This document shows, piece after piece, positions 26,663 to 34,303 of a DNA stretch of 64,000 nucleotides (within the stretch, counting starts at the first letter, position 1; each line of letters starts with the position of its first letter). The position numbers were made by a program, and so were the translations under genes. The stretch is from Planctomycetota bacterium (GTDB lineage: Bacteria; Planctomycetota; JAMOSO01): the NCBI GenBank assembly GCA_027063065.1, contig JAMOSO010000003.1, forward strand, positions 1 to 64,000. Direction: 5' to 3'. Under the pieces are notes generated by a model. It was given only the letters and a program-made list of their open reading frames with translations. It was not told the DNA's origin and made no database searches.

Positions 26663-28363
26663 CTACAAAACACCAGATCTTGCAGATGCAATATGAACTA
26701 AATGATCATTGATTTTTCGATAACTAACCAAAACATCACTGTAACTTGTAATTAATAATGGATTCATTTTTTGCTCAGACACCTGAGACCAATGATTAGT
26801 CCTATATTTACGTATCTCTTTCTTAATAGCCTCACCTTCAGTCTCAGCAGTCACAGACACAACAGAAACCGCCTCATCATCTGCTGAAATAATCTTTTTA
26901 AACAAGCTATTTAGCCTGTCATTTAAGCTTTTCATTTCAACCATTTGATAACCTAAAAAGCCCAAACCATCTTCTCGCAACCTTATACATAATTTTAAAA
27001 TTTGTGTTATATAATCGCTTACAGACTCATATTCGTCTGCCAACACCAAATGCGCACTTGATTCTTCTATCAATTCATGACTTAACACATCACCACGCAC
27101 ATCAGTAATAAATGCAGTAATTTCCTTCTGAACATTATCTAAGATATTTTCACGTTCAAATATCTTAGAAGCAGCCACATCATCATCGACATCTTCAAGA
27201 ACCGCTTTTAAGTTATCCATCATCTCCTGAGTGCGAACACCCATTCTGTCAATTTCAAACTTACTTCTTTCTATTGCAGCCCACCCAGTTTCAAAATCAG
27301 CAAAATCCAACCCTGTCAAATAATGTTTATCAGACCCTGGCGAATCTGGAACTATACGCTCTAAAAATCGCGCAATAACTCTAACGAACGGCAAAAAGAT
27401 TATAACATTTGCAATATTAAATACTGAATGTACAGTAGCTATACCAATAGTAATGGACGTGTACTCTTTTACCCCCATTTCATCAACCTTAAACGCCATA
27501 ACATCAGGTATTCCAGAAAATTTAGCCAACAACCACTCTATGCCAGGTATATAAATTGGTATAAAAATAATAGTCATAACAAACACACCTACCACATTAA
27601 ACAACATATGAAAGTAAGCAGCTCGCCTAGCATTTGCCGCAGCGCCAATGGACGCCAACATAGCTGTAATGGTAGTACCTATGTTTTCTCCCAACACCAA
27701 AGCACCTGCCGTTTGAAAATCAAGCAAACCCTGTGTTGCCAACGCAATAGTAATTCCCAAAGTGGCAGATGAAGACTGAACTATAAAAGTTAAAATACAC
27801 CCAACCGCTACACATTTTAAAACGCCAAAGTAAGAATTAGCATGAAAAGTATTAAACCAAGCCTGAAATTCAGGCAAACTTTTCATTGGCTTAAACCCGT
27901 TTTTCATAAGCTCTAAACCAAAAAAAATCATTCCGACACCCATTATCGCCAAGGCAATATATCTAGTACGCTCACGTTTACTGAATAGATAAATAAATGC
28001 ACAAACACCCAAGATAGGCAATCCATACTTACCTATCTTCAACGCTAAAACCCAACCTGTTATCGTAGTTCCTATATTTGCACCTAAGATTACACCCATA
28101 GCCTGATGCAAAGCCATAATCCCAGAATTTACAAAACCAATCGCCATTACAGTCGAAACAGATGAACTCTGCACAAAACACGTAACTAAAAGACCTGTAA
28201 TAACTGCAGCAATCCTATTATCCGTTACAGCGCCAATCATCCTCCTCAAAGATGGACCAGTAATGGTTTGCAACCCTTCTGACATATATCGCATGCCCAA
28301 AAGAAAAATACCCAAACCACCCACAAGTGAAAATGCCATTTTCATCAACAAATCAGTATCCAT
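26663..28363 (-). CDS. Na/phosphate cotransporter family protein with PhoU-like C-terminal domain
   Basis: Inner-membrane protein of the Na/Pi cotransporter (PF02690-type) family, 566 residues. Two inverted membrane repeats each carry the QSSS motif (residues 65-68 and 196-199), and GANIGTT (about 94-100) and GENIGTT (second repeat) are clear. After about residue 345 comes a soluble helical part of about 220 residues resembling PhoU. Such proteins move phosphate with sodium; some bacterial members may mainly control phosphate efflux or signalling, so the substrate is a family inference. SD GAGGAA precedes the ATG. It stands alone between two terminators. Confidence 0.88.
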   Translation of the reverse strand: MDTDLLMKMAFSLVGGLGIFLLGMRYMSEGLQTITGPSLRRMIGAVTDNRIAAVITGLLVTCFVQSSSVSTVMAIGFVNSGIMALHQAMGVILGANIGTTITGWVLALKIGKYGLPILGVCAFIYLFSKRERTRYIALAIMGVGMIFFGLELMKNGFKPMKSLPEFQAWFNTFHANSYFGVLKCVAVGCILTFIVQSSSATLGITIALATQGLLDFQTAGALVLGENIGTTITAMLASIGAAANARRAAYFHMLFNVVGVFVMTIIFIPIYIPGIEWLLAKFSGIPDVMAFKVDEMGVKEYTSITIGIATVHSVFNIANVIIFLPFVRVIARFLERIVPDSPGSDKHYLTGLDFADFETGWAAIERSKFEIDRMGVRTQEMMDNLKAVLEDVDDDVAASKIFERENILDNVQKEITAFITDVRGDVLSHELIEESSAHLVLADEYESVSDYITQILKLCIRLREDGLGFLGYQMVEMKSLNDRLNSLFKKIISADDEAVSVVSVTAETEGEAIKKEIRKYRTNHWSQVSEQKMNPLLITSYSDVLVSYRKINDHLVHIASARSGVL

Positions 28364-28518
28364 ATTTCCTCACAATACAATTAAAAAATCCTTAAACTCA
28401 TTCAATTTTATAGATTAATTAACATCTAACAAGTTATTTATATATTTAAAATGAGGAACTAAAAAACGCCAACTGACAAATAAAAATCAAAAAAATAAGT
28501 TTTATACAAATACAAAAA

Positions 28519-28544
28519 GGGTGTTCCGCCAAAGCGAAACACCC
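28519..28544 (-). terminator. Intrinsic terminator after the flagellin gene
   Basis: GGGTGTTCCGC (28519-28529) pairs with GCGAAACACCC (28534-28544) around CAAA with one mismatch, and TTTTTG follows on the minus strand. It lies about 90 nt after the flagellin stop. Confidence 0.8.
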
Positions 28545-28553
28545 CTTTCAAGG

Positions 28554-28605
28554 CGCGGTTGCACATATTTAAAATATTATAAATTCCACTTGTTCATAAA
28601 CCGCG
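28554..28605. repeat. Inverted repeat between flagellin stop and its terminator
   Basis: CGCGGTT (28554-28560) and AACCGCG (28599-28605) are perfect 7-bp complements separated by a 38-nt AT-rich loop. They are in the 3' untranslated part of the flagellin mRNA. No function can be assigned; it could protect the 3' end of the message. Confidence 0.4.
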
Positions 28606-28633
28606 ATTTACAAACAAATAAAACAATTAATTA

Positions 28634-30118
28634 TTAACCAAGTAACGACAAGACTGACTGACTCATAGTATTTGCTTGCGACATCATCGATGTACCCGAC
28701 TGCATCAAGATCTGATTTTTTGTAAATTCCATCATCTCTTTGGCAAAGTCTACGTCACGAATTCTACTTTCAGAAGCTGTTAGGTTTTCATTCGTAACCC
28801 GCAAAGATGAGATATTAGCATCTAAAGTATTTTTCTGAAATGCACCCAACTGCGAACGCTGACTTGACACATCAGCAATAGCCAAATCAATAATCTTTAC
28901 CGCAGCATCTGGATCTGTAGACAAATCATTATCTCCACCAGATTTCAAAGTAGACAAAAAGCCACTTCTAGCATTACCATCACTATCTACAAACAATGTT
29001 TTAGTACCTAATAATGTAGAATGAGAAGACGCTATCCCCACTACTTTTTGCTCGTTAGGATTAGTGTTTGGGCCTAACTGAAAAGTCATACCACTTTCAT
29101 GCACTACAAAAGTTCTACCTTTTGTACCGGTTCCACCATCTCCAACACTAGAAGAGGAGCTTCCCAACAACTCTATTTCACCAGTAAAGAATGTAGATGA
29201 AACGTTTAAAAAATTGCCCGATGCCGAGCCAGACATACCATTTACTGTAGCCTCAGCATCTAACCCATCATCAAAATCCTGTGTCCCAACAGTGGAAACA
29301 TGAAACATATCAGCCGTACCTTCTAATACCTCAACTTCAATTCTAGCGTCACTACCAAAATCGGTAGACCATAAAGTACCATCTGTATTTGCTCTAATTC
29401 CTGTATTTTCACTTAAAGCATTAATACTATCAACAGCTTGAGCTCTAGTTTGATCTTTACCAAAAGATATAACCTCAGATCCTTCTTTTCCAGAAAATCT
29501 TATAGTAACATTTTTAGTGATTGGATCAGGAATTTCATCAGTATTAACCGCACGCTCTGAAACTCTCGATACAGCCACATTTATAGAAATTGTACTTGCA
29601 GAACCAAATTGTAAACCCCTAATTGTTGTGCCACTTAAATTTGTTGCTGGACCTGTTGTGCCACCAATATTTGTTGTAATCCTAAAATCCTGCGAACCAT
29701 CCAATAAACGCTTACCAGAAAATCTAGTTGAATTTGCAATACGATCTATAGTTGCTATAGCAGAATCTACCTCATCCTGATTAGCCCTTATTTGCTGATC
29801 ATCCATACCACCAGTATTTGCAGCCTCCACAGCCAAAACCCTAATATTTTTCAATAAAGTATTAACCTCACTTAACGCACCTTCTGCAGTGCCTATAATA
29901 TTTGATGCGCGTTGAGAGTTTTCAATTGCTTGATCCATACCTCCGATTTGCGCTCTTAATTGCTCTGAAATAACCAAACCCGCAGGTTTGTCAGAAGCTC
30001 TATTAATTGCAAATCCTGAGCTTAACTTTTCTAGAGAACTATTCATTTTATCATCAGTTCTCAAAAGTTGATTGTGCGCATTGATTGATGCCACATTGTT
30101 GTTAATGCGTAGTGCCAT
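28634..30118 (-). CDS. fliC: Flagellin
   Basis: Filament protein of the flagellum, secreted by the flagellar export system; 494 residues. The D0/D1 N-terminus (about 1-140) has ALRINNNVASINAHNQL, SLEKLSSGFAINRASDKPAG and ANSTRFSGKRLLDGS; the C-terminal D1/D0 part (about 415-494) has SQRSQLGAFQKNTLDANI and ends SQSVLSLLG. The middle, about 270 residues, is variable and rich in Gly, Ser and Thr. AAGGAGGA precedes the ATG. A sigma-28-type promoter lies 150 nt upstream. No other flagellar gene is in the window. Confidence 0.96.
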   Translation of the reverse strand: MALRINNNVASINAHNQLLRTDDKMNSSLEKLSSGFAINRASDKPAGLVISEQLRAQIGGMDQAIENSQRASNIIGTAEGALSEVNTLLKNIRVLAVEAANTGGMDDQQIRANQDEVDSAIATIDRIANSTRFSGKRLLDGSQDFRITTNIGGTTGPATNLSGTTIRGLQFGSASTISINVAVSRVSERAVNTDEIPDPITKNVTIRFSGKEGSEVISFGKDQTRAQAVDSINALSENTGIRANTDGTLWSTDFGSDARIEVEVLEGTADMFHVSTVGTQDFDDGLDAEATVNGMSGSASGNFLNVSSTFFTGEIELLGSSSSSVGDGGTGTKGRTFVVHESGMTFQLGPNTNPNEQKVVGIASSHSTLLGTKTLFVDSDGNARSGFLSTLKSGGDNDLSTDPDAAVKIIDLAIADVSSQRSQLGAFQKNTLDANISSLRVTNENLTASESRIRDVDFAKEMMEFTKNQILMQSGTSMMSQANTMSQSVLSLLG

Positions 30119-30145
30119 TGTATCCTCCTTGAAGAATGTTGTTTA

Positions 30146-30169
30146 CAGCTGGGTATCCCTATCCAACTG
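30146..30169 (-). promoter_or_regulatory. Hairpin with GGA loop in the flagellin leader (possible CsrA site)
   Basis: On the minus strand CAGTTGG pairs with CCAGCTG (one G-U pair), exposing the loop ATAGGGATAC. A GGA in a hairpin loop plus a second GGA in the Shine-Dalgarno (AAGGAGGA) is the arrangement CsrA uses on the Bacillus flagellin mRNA. Binding by CsrA is inferred; csrA and fliW are not in the window. Confidence 0.4.
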
Positions 30170-30269
30170 GCGACCATAAAAGAAACATCCTTGTTCTTAC
30201 AGGTCTAGTTATAAAAAAAGAACATGCTAAAGACTTGCTTATTTCAAACATTTGCCTTCAACACCCAAC

Positions 30270-30296
30270 TTATCGGACATAGAAAATAAACCTTTA
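30270..30296 (-). promoter_or_regulatory. Sigma-28 (FliA) promoter of flagellin
   Basis: On the minus strand TAAA (30296-30293), exactly 15 nt, then TCCGATAA (30277-30270). This equals the sigma-28 consensus TAAA-N15-GCCGATAA except for one base. Transcription would start near 30262, about 145 nt before the flagellin start codon. Confidence 0.85.
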
Positions 30297-30514
30297 GAAA
30301 AAAAATAAATCTTTTTTAAAACATCTTTTAAGTGTCAAATACAATTTATACAGAATAACACACAATATTTAGTGACATTTTTTGGCACTGCCAGAACCAT
30401 GACGACAAAATATGTCACAAGACAAGTGACGTTTTTTGTCAAACAACAACTTTTCATATACCGCTTAAAACATAAACACCTACCAACAAACAACTTATCT
30501 AATTTGTATGTTTT

Positions 30515-30530
30515 TGGCACGATATTCTCT
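30515..30530 (+). promoter_or_regulatory. Sigma-54-like promoter of the pilin gene
   Basis: TGGCACG (the full -24 element, also preceded by T) is followed after four bases by TCTCT in place of TTGCT. Spacing is right, but the G of the -12 GC pair is missing, so this is a partial match. Upstream repeated TGTCA/TGACA motifs and the nearby rpoN gene support it. Confidence 0.45.
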
Positions 30531-30573
30531 ATAAGAAAACTGTTAATTTCACATCTTTTAAAGGAGAAAAAAA

Positions 30574-31281
30574 ATGATGATGAAGAAAAAAGCATTCACC
30601 CTAATCGAGTTGATGATCGTTGTAGCTATTATCGCTATTATTGCAGCGATTGCGATCCCCAACTTACTAGCCGCAAAAATGAGCGCTAACGAAACAGCCT
30701 CTATCGGTAGTTTAAGCGCCATTAAAAATGCCGAAACTTTGTACGCAGAGCGAGATATTGATGGCGACGGCAAAGGCAATTACTGGAATTTAAACATTTA
30801 TGGCCTTTACTCTATCCAAAACAATGCTGGTACTGCCATTAAACTAATTCAAGACCCTGCCACTGCTATGTCAGATACAAGCACTGTATTGACAAAAGCT
30901 GATGCTGATGCCGCTTTCGTTGCAGCTGGCGCAACTGCAGCCCCTGGTTATGGCATCGCTTATGTAGCCGCCAACAAAGCCCCTAAACAAGGTTACTACA
31001 TTGCAGCAGGTACCGACGGTTGGGATACAAGCACAGATTCTTCTGTAGCCTTAGACTGTGTTACAGGTGGACAATATGTATTCAGTGCATATCCAGAGAA
31101 ATACAATTCTACTGGCGTAATGACATACATACTTAACCAACAAGGCGTTGTATATCAAGGTGATTTAGCCCAAGGTGCAGCTGTAGCTAAATGGCCTGCA
31201 GAAAACCCTCAAACAGCATTGTTAACTGCTACAAATGCAGGCGTATCAAACGCTACTGCCAAATGGCAAGTTGCTAAATAA
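30574..31281 (+). CDS. Type IV pilin-like prepilin (major pilin candidate)
   Basis: Prepilin-like protein of 235 residues. After a short leader MMMKKKA comes the processing motif with F8 as residue +1 and the key E12 (+5), in AFTLIELMIVVAIIAIIAAI, the hydrophobic stem that packs in the pilus core. The residue before the cut is Ala instead of Gly. The globular part has DIDGDGKGNYW (D61, D63, D65), a DxDxDG calcium-loop-like motif common in related pilins. AAGGAG is 7 nt before the ATG. It is a single-gene unit with its own terminator. It could be a pilus subunit or a pseudopilin of a type II system. Confidence 0.85.
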   Translation: MMMKKKAFTLIELMIVVAIIAIIAAIAIPNLLAAKMSANETASIGSLSAIKNAETLYAERDIDGDGKGNYWNLNIYGLYSIQNNAGTAIKLIQDPATAMSDTSTVLTKADADAAFVAAGATAAPGYGIAYVAANKAPKQGYYIAAGTDGWDTSTDSSVALDCVTGGQYVFSAYPEKYNSTGVMTYILNQQGVVYQGDLAQGAAVAKWPAENPQTALLTATNAGVSNATAKWQVAK

Positions 31282-31305
31282 TAACTAAGTTAGTACAGCT
31301 TAAAT

Positions 31306-31337
31306 AAAAAAGGTCGCTATTATTAGCGACCTTTTTT
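31306..31337 (+). terminator. Intrinsic terminator after the pilin gene
   Basis: GGTCGCT (31312-31318) pairs perfectly with AGCGACC (31325-31331), extended by A and T runs, followed by TTTTTT. Strong terminator 30 nt after the pilin stop. Confidence 0.92.
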
Positions 31338-31416
31338 ATTTAAGCCATTAGATATCCTATTAAAATCTAATAAATAAAATGTTGACCTCCCTATGCTTTC
31401 CGCCACAATACCACGC

Positions 31417-32028
31417 ATGCAAAGCATTCACACTTCATCAATTGAACAACTAATAGAACAGTTTCAGACTCTACCAGGGGTTGGCAAACGTAGTGCAGAA
31501 AGGTTTGCTTACCACATTTTAAAGACCCCAACCAATGATGCTATGAATATGGCCAGAGCCATCAGAGATGTAAAACAAAATATTCGCAATTGCAACTGTT
31601 GTTTTAATATTACTGAAGATGATTTATGCACCATCTGTAATAGTTCTAAACGTAACCAACGCCAATTATGCGTTGTGGAATTTCCAAAAGATCTATTTAG
31701 CATCGAAAAATCTGGACTATACAACGGCGTATACCATGTACTGTTAGGAAAACTATCCCCCCTTGATCATATTGGCCCTGAACGATTAAAAATTGCTGAA
31801 TTATTTCAAAGATTAAAGCAAAATGAATTTGACGAAATAATCTTAGCTACAAACCCAACTGTGGAGGGGGATGCAACTAGCTTATATATAATAAAAAAAA
31901 TAAAGGAACTAAACATCAGCACCCATATCAGTAGGTTAGCACGAGGTATTCCTGCAGGCGCAGAAATCGAATTTGCATCAAAAGCTATGCTAAGCGATGC
32001 TCTTTCCAAAAGACAAGGTATCAATTAA
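31417..32028 (+). CDS. recR: Recombination protein RecR
   Basis: Works with RecO (and RecF) to load RecA at gaps; 203 residues. The N-terminal helix-hairpin-helix has LPGVGKRSAERFAYHIL; a four-cysteine zinc knuckle lies in CNCCFN...CTICNSS; the Toprim domain has VVEFPKDL and TNPTVEGDATSLY; the end has ISRLARGIPAGAEIEFA. The start at 31417 (MQSIHTSS) gives the usual distance to LPGVG; an upstream ATG at 31393 adds 8 residues, and neither has a good ribosome site. The stop overlaps the rpoN start by one base. Confidence 0.95.
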   Translation: MQSIHTSSIEQLIEQFQTLPGVGKRSAERFAYHILKTPTNDAMNMARAIRDVKQNIRNCNCCFNITEDDLCTICNSSKRNQRQLCVVEFPKDLFSIEKSGLYNGVYHVLLGKLSPLDHIGPERLKIAELFQRLKQNEFDEIILATNPTVEGDATSLYIIKKIKELNISTHISRLARGIPAGAEIEFASKAMLSDALSKRQGIN

Positions 32029-33494
32029 TGCAATTACAAACAAATCTTAATCTAAAATTGCAACAAACTCTTAAAATAACACCTAGAATGTTGCAGTCTA
32101 TTGAAATTTTACAATTACCTATCACTAAATTAGAAGAATACATCAATAATGAACTTGTCTCAAATCCCGCATTAGAAATCACTGAAAACTCCACTGAAAT
32201 AAAACAAAACCTACAAGAAGATAAAGAAAAATCGCTTAGAAAAGATGAAGGTGACTTCAGTGCCGTAGATGAATTAAGCAAGGATGATATGTGGGACGAC
32301 GCTTTCGACACTCCCAAAGGACCTAAATCATCAAACGAAGAATATGGCAAAATGGAAGCAATTGAAAATACAGCCGAAATTAAAGAAACACTAAAAGATT
32401 ATCTAACCGAGCAAATGCAATTTTTAGATCTAAGCCCAGAAGAAAAAAAAACACTTGAGTTTTTAATAGAAAATATTGAAGACAGTGGTTATATAGGCAC
32501 TAACTACGAAGAATTAAAAAAGATTGCTCCAGTCAAGGTAGACAATGATATTTGGGAAGCTATGGTTAGAACCTTAAAAGAAATGGATCCACCTGGTGTC
32601 GGAGCTCAAAATCTACAAGAAACCCTATTACTACAACTATATTTTAATGGCGGCGACAATCGTATCGAAGAAATGTTAATAAAAGAACACCTGGACGACA
32701 TTCTACACAACCGCATACCACAAATAGCAAAAGCCACTAAGATGAGCCAGGCAGAAATTGTCGCATCTGTTGAAGCCATTGCAACTTTAAAACCAAAACC
32801 AGGAATTTACTTTACACCTAGCGAAACAAACAACCAAGCTATACCTGATGTTATCGTTAGTCTAATAGAAGGCGATGATGGCACACGACATTATGTAGTT
32901 AGCTTGCGAGAAGAAACTTTGCCAAATATAAGAATAAATGATTACTACGCATCTGTATTACCCACCATAAAAGAGAACAAAAAAGATTTTAACTACCTAA
33001 AAGAAAAAATAGATTCTGGCCAAAATTTAATATCTGCTCTCGAACAACGCCGCGATACTATTAAAAAAATTGCCACTTATATTGTACAAGAACAACAAGA
33101 ATTTTTAGAGCATGGCATTGAAAAATTACGCCCTATGAAGATGCAAGATGTTGCCGATGCTATTGGGCGCCACTTGGCAACTGTAGGACGGGCCATATCT
33201 GGAAAATACATACAAACACCACGCGGTATATTACCATTTAAGTTTTTCTTCTCAGCTGGTTTAAATTCAACTGCAAAAAGCATCTCAAAGGGTAACACTA
33301 CAGAATCAAATAAAGCCGTTATGCAAAAAATCAAACAATTAATAGATAGTGAAGACAAGTCAAGACCTTTAAGTGATCAAGAAATAGCTAACATACTAAA
33401 AAAACAAGGCACATCAATCGCCAGAAGAACTGTATCTAAATATCGAGAAGCTATGAATATCGCGTCGACAAGACAACGCAAAGTCTATAAATAA
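32028..33494 (+). CDS. rpoN: RNA polymerase sigma-54 factor RpoN
   Basis: Alternative sigma factor that directs RNA polymerase to -24/-12 promoters and needs an AAA+ activator; 488 residues. The Gln/Leu-rich region I begins MQLQTNLNLKLQQTLKIT, an acidic region II follows, the core-binding domain is in the middle, and the DNA-binding end has the RpoN box ARRTVSKYRE at 465-474. Its start codon overlaps the recR stop (TAATG). The pilin gene just upstream carries a sigma-54-like promoter. No activator gene is in the window. Confidence 0.97.
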   Translation: MQLQTNLNLKLQQTLKITPRMLQSIEILQLPITKLEEYINNELVSNPALEITENSTEIKQNLQEDKEKSLRKDEGDFSAVDELSKDDMWDDAFDTPKGPKSSNEEYGKMEAIENTAEIKETLKDYLTEQMQFLDLSPEEKKTLEFLIENIEDSGYIGTNYEELKKIAPVKVDNDIWEAMVRTLKEMDPPGVGAQNLQETLLLQLYFNGGDNRIEEMLIKEHLDDILHNRIPQIAKATKMSQAEIVASVEAIATLKPKPGIYFTPSETNNQAIPDVIVSLIEGDDGTRHYVVSLREETLPNIRINDYYASVLPTIKENKKDFNYLKEKIDSGQNLISALEQRRDTIKKIATYIVQEQQEFLEHGIEKLRPMKMQDVADAIGRHLATVGRAISGKYIQTPRGILPFKFFFSAGLNSTAKSISKGNTTESNKAVMQKIKQLIDSEDKSRPLSDQEIANILKKQGTSIARRTVSKYREAMNIASTRQRKVYK

Positions 33495-33502
33495 ACATTA
33501 AA

Positions 33503-34195
33503 ATGCATTATTACCTGAAATGGTTGCAAAATAAAACATTAAACATCCTATTTCCTAACACCTGCTTAAACTGTCATGCATACTGCCATTCAACCGTATG
33601 CAACAACTGTCAAAAGCTATTTTTTTCTAAGCAATCTAATGTATGTAAACGCTGTGGAATGTTTATTCAGACACAGCTTACCACCAAAAAATGTTTTAAC
33701 TGTTTAAATAGACCTGTTTTATACACTCAAGCCCCTCTACTACATGACGGAGCCGTATCTAAAGCTATATCAGATTTTAAATATAATAAAAAAATAAAAT
33801 GGGGTGATTTTTTTGCGTATATATTATATCGTGATTGTAAGACATACATCGAAAACTTTGATATTATTTGCCCAGTACCATTACACAAATCTAGATTACG
33901 TCAACGAGGATTTAATCAAAGTGAAGAAATCGCAATTACATTAAGCAAATTAAGTGGCAAACCTATTGAACATTTATTAATACGTGCAGATAAAACCCAT
34001 TCCCAAAAAGGATTGGGACGCAAAGATAGACTTTTAAATCTAAAAAATATATTTAGACCTAAATCTGATGCAAACCATCAAAATATTTTGTTGCTAGATG
34101 ATGTAACTACTACAGGCTCAACTCTTTACGAATGTTCAAAAAGTATTAAAAACCCTGGTAAAATAGGTGGGATTTCTGTCAGCAGAAGAATATAA
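33503..34195 (+). CDS. ComF family phosphoribosyltransferase-like protein
   Basis: 230-residue ComF/GntX-type protein. An N-terminal zinc-ribbon-like stretch has several CxxC pairs (CLNCHAYC, CNNC, CKRC, CFNC), and the C-terminal half is a phosphoribosyltransferase fold with the PRPP motif ILLLDDVTTTGSTL and PVPLHKSRLRQRGFNQSE. In competent bacteria ComF helps take up single-stranded DNA. It follows rpoN by 8 nt, likely the same operon. Whether this species is competent cannot be told from here. Confidence 0.88.
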   Translation: MHYYLKWLQNKTLNILFPNTCLNCHAYCHSTVCNNCQKLFFSKQSNVCKRCGMFIQTQLTTKKCFNCLNRPVLYTQAPLLHDGAVSKAISDFKYNKKIKWGDFFAYILYRDCKTYIENFDIICPVPLHKSRLRQRGFNQSEEIAITLSKLSGKPIEHLLIRADKTHSQKGLGRKDRLLNLKNIFRPKSDANHQNILLLDDVTTTGSTLYECSKSIKNPGKIGGISVSRRI

Positions 34196-34247
34196 ATAAA
34201 AAATTATAAATATTTCAATCTTTAAATTTTGTAATATGTCAAAAAAC

Positions 34248-34275
34248 TTGAACTACAAATTTTGCATCTTATAAT
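34248..34275 (+). promoter_or_regulatory. Sigma-70-type promoter of the amidophosphoribosyltransferase gene
   Basis: TTGAAC, a 16-nt spacer and a perfect TATAAT (34270-34275) lie 28 nt before the start codon chosen for the next gene. Confidence 0.65.
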
Positions 34276-34303
34276 ATTGTTTCCTTCAAATTATAAGGAT
34301 AAT

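Larger units (their letters stand above)
30119..30573. other. 455-nt divergent regulatory region between flagellin and pilin genes
   Basis: No credible gene was found; the short open frames here cross known control sites or lack ribosome sites. It holds the flagellin leader with a hairpin (30146-30169), the sigma-28 promoter (30270-30296), a cluster of TGTCA-type motifs (30333-30441) and a sigma-54-like promoter for the pilin gene (30515-30530). Confidence 0.8.

Noticed and set aside
30335-30689. Short open frames on both strands in the flagellin-pilin gap and over the pilin start
   Set aside because: They cross the sigma-54-like promoter, repeats and the pilin ribosome site and show no protein-like composition.
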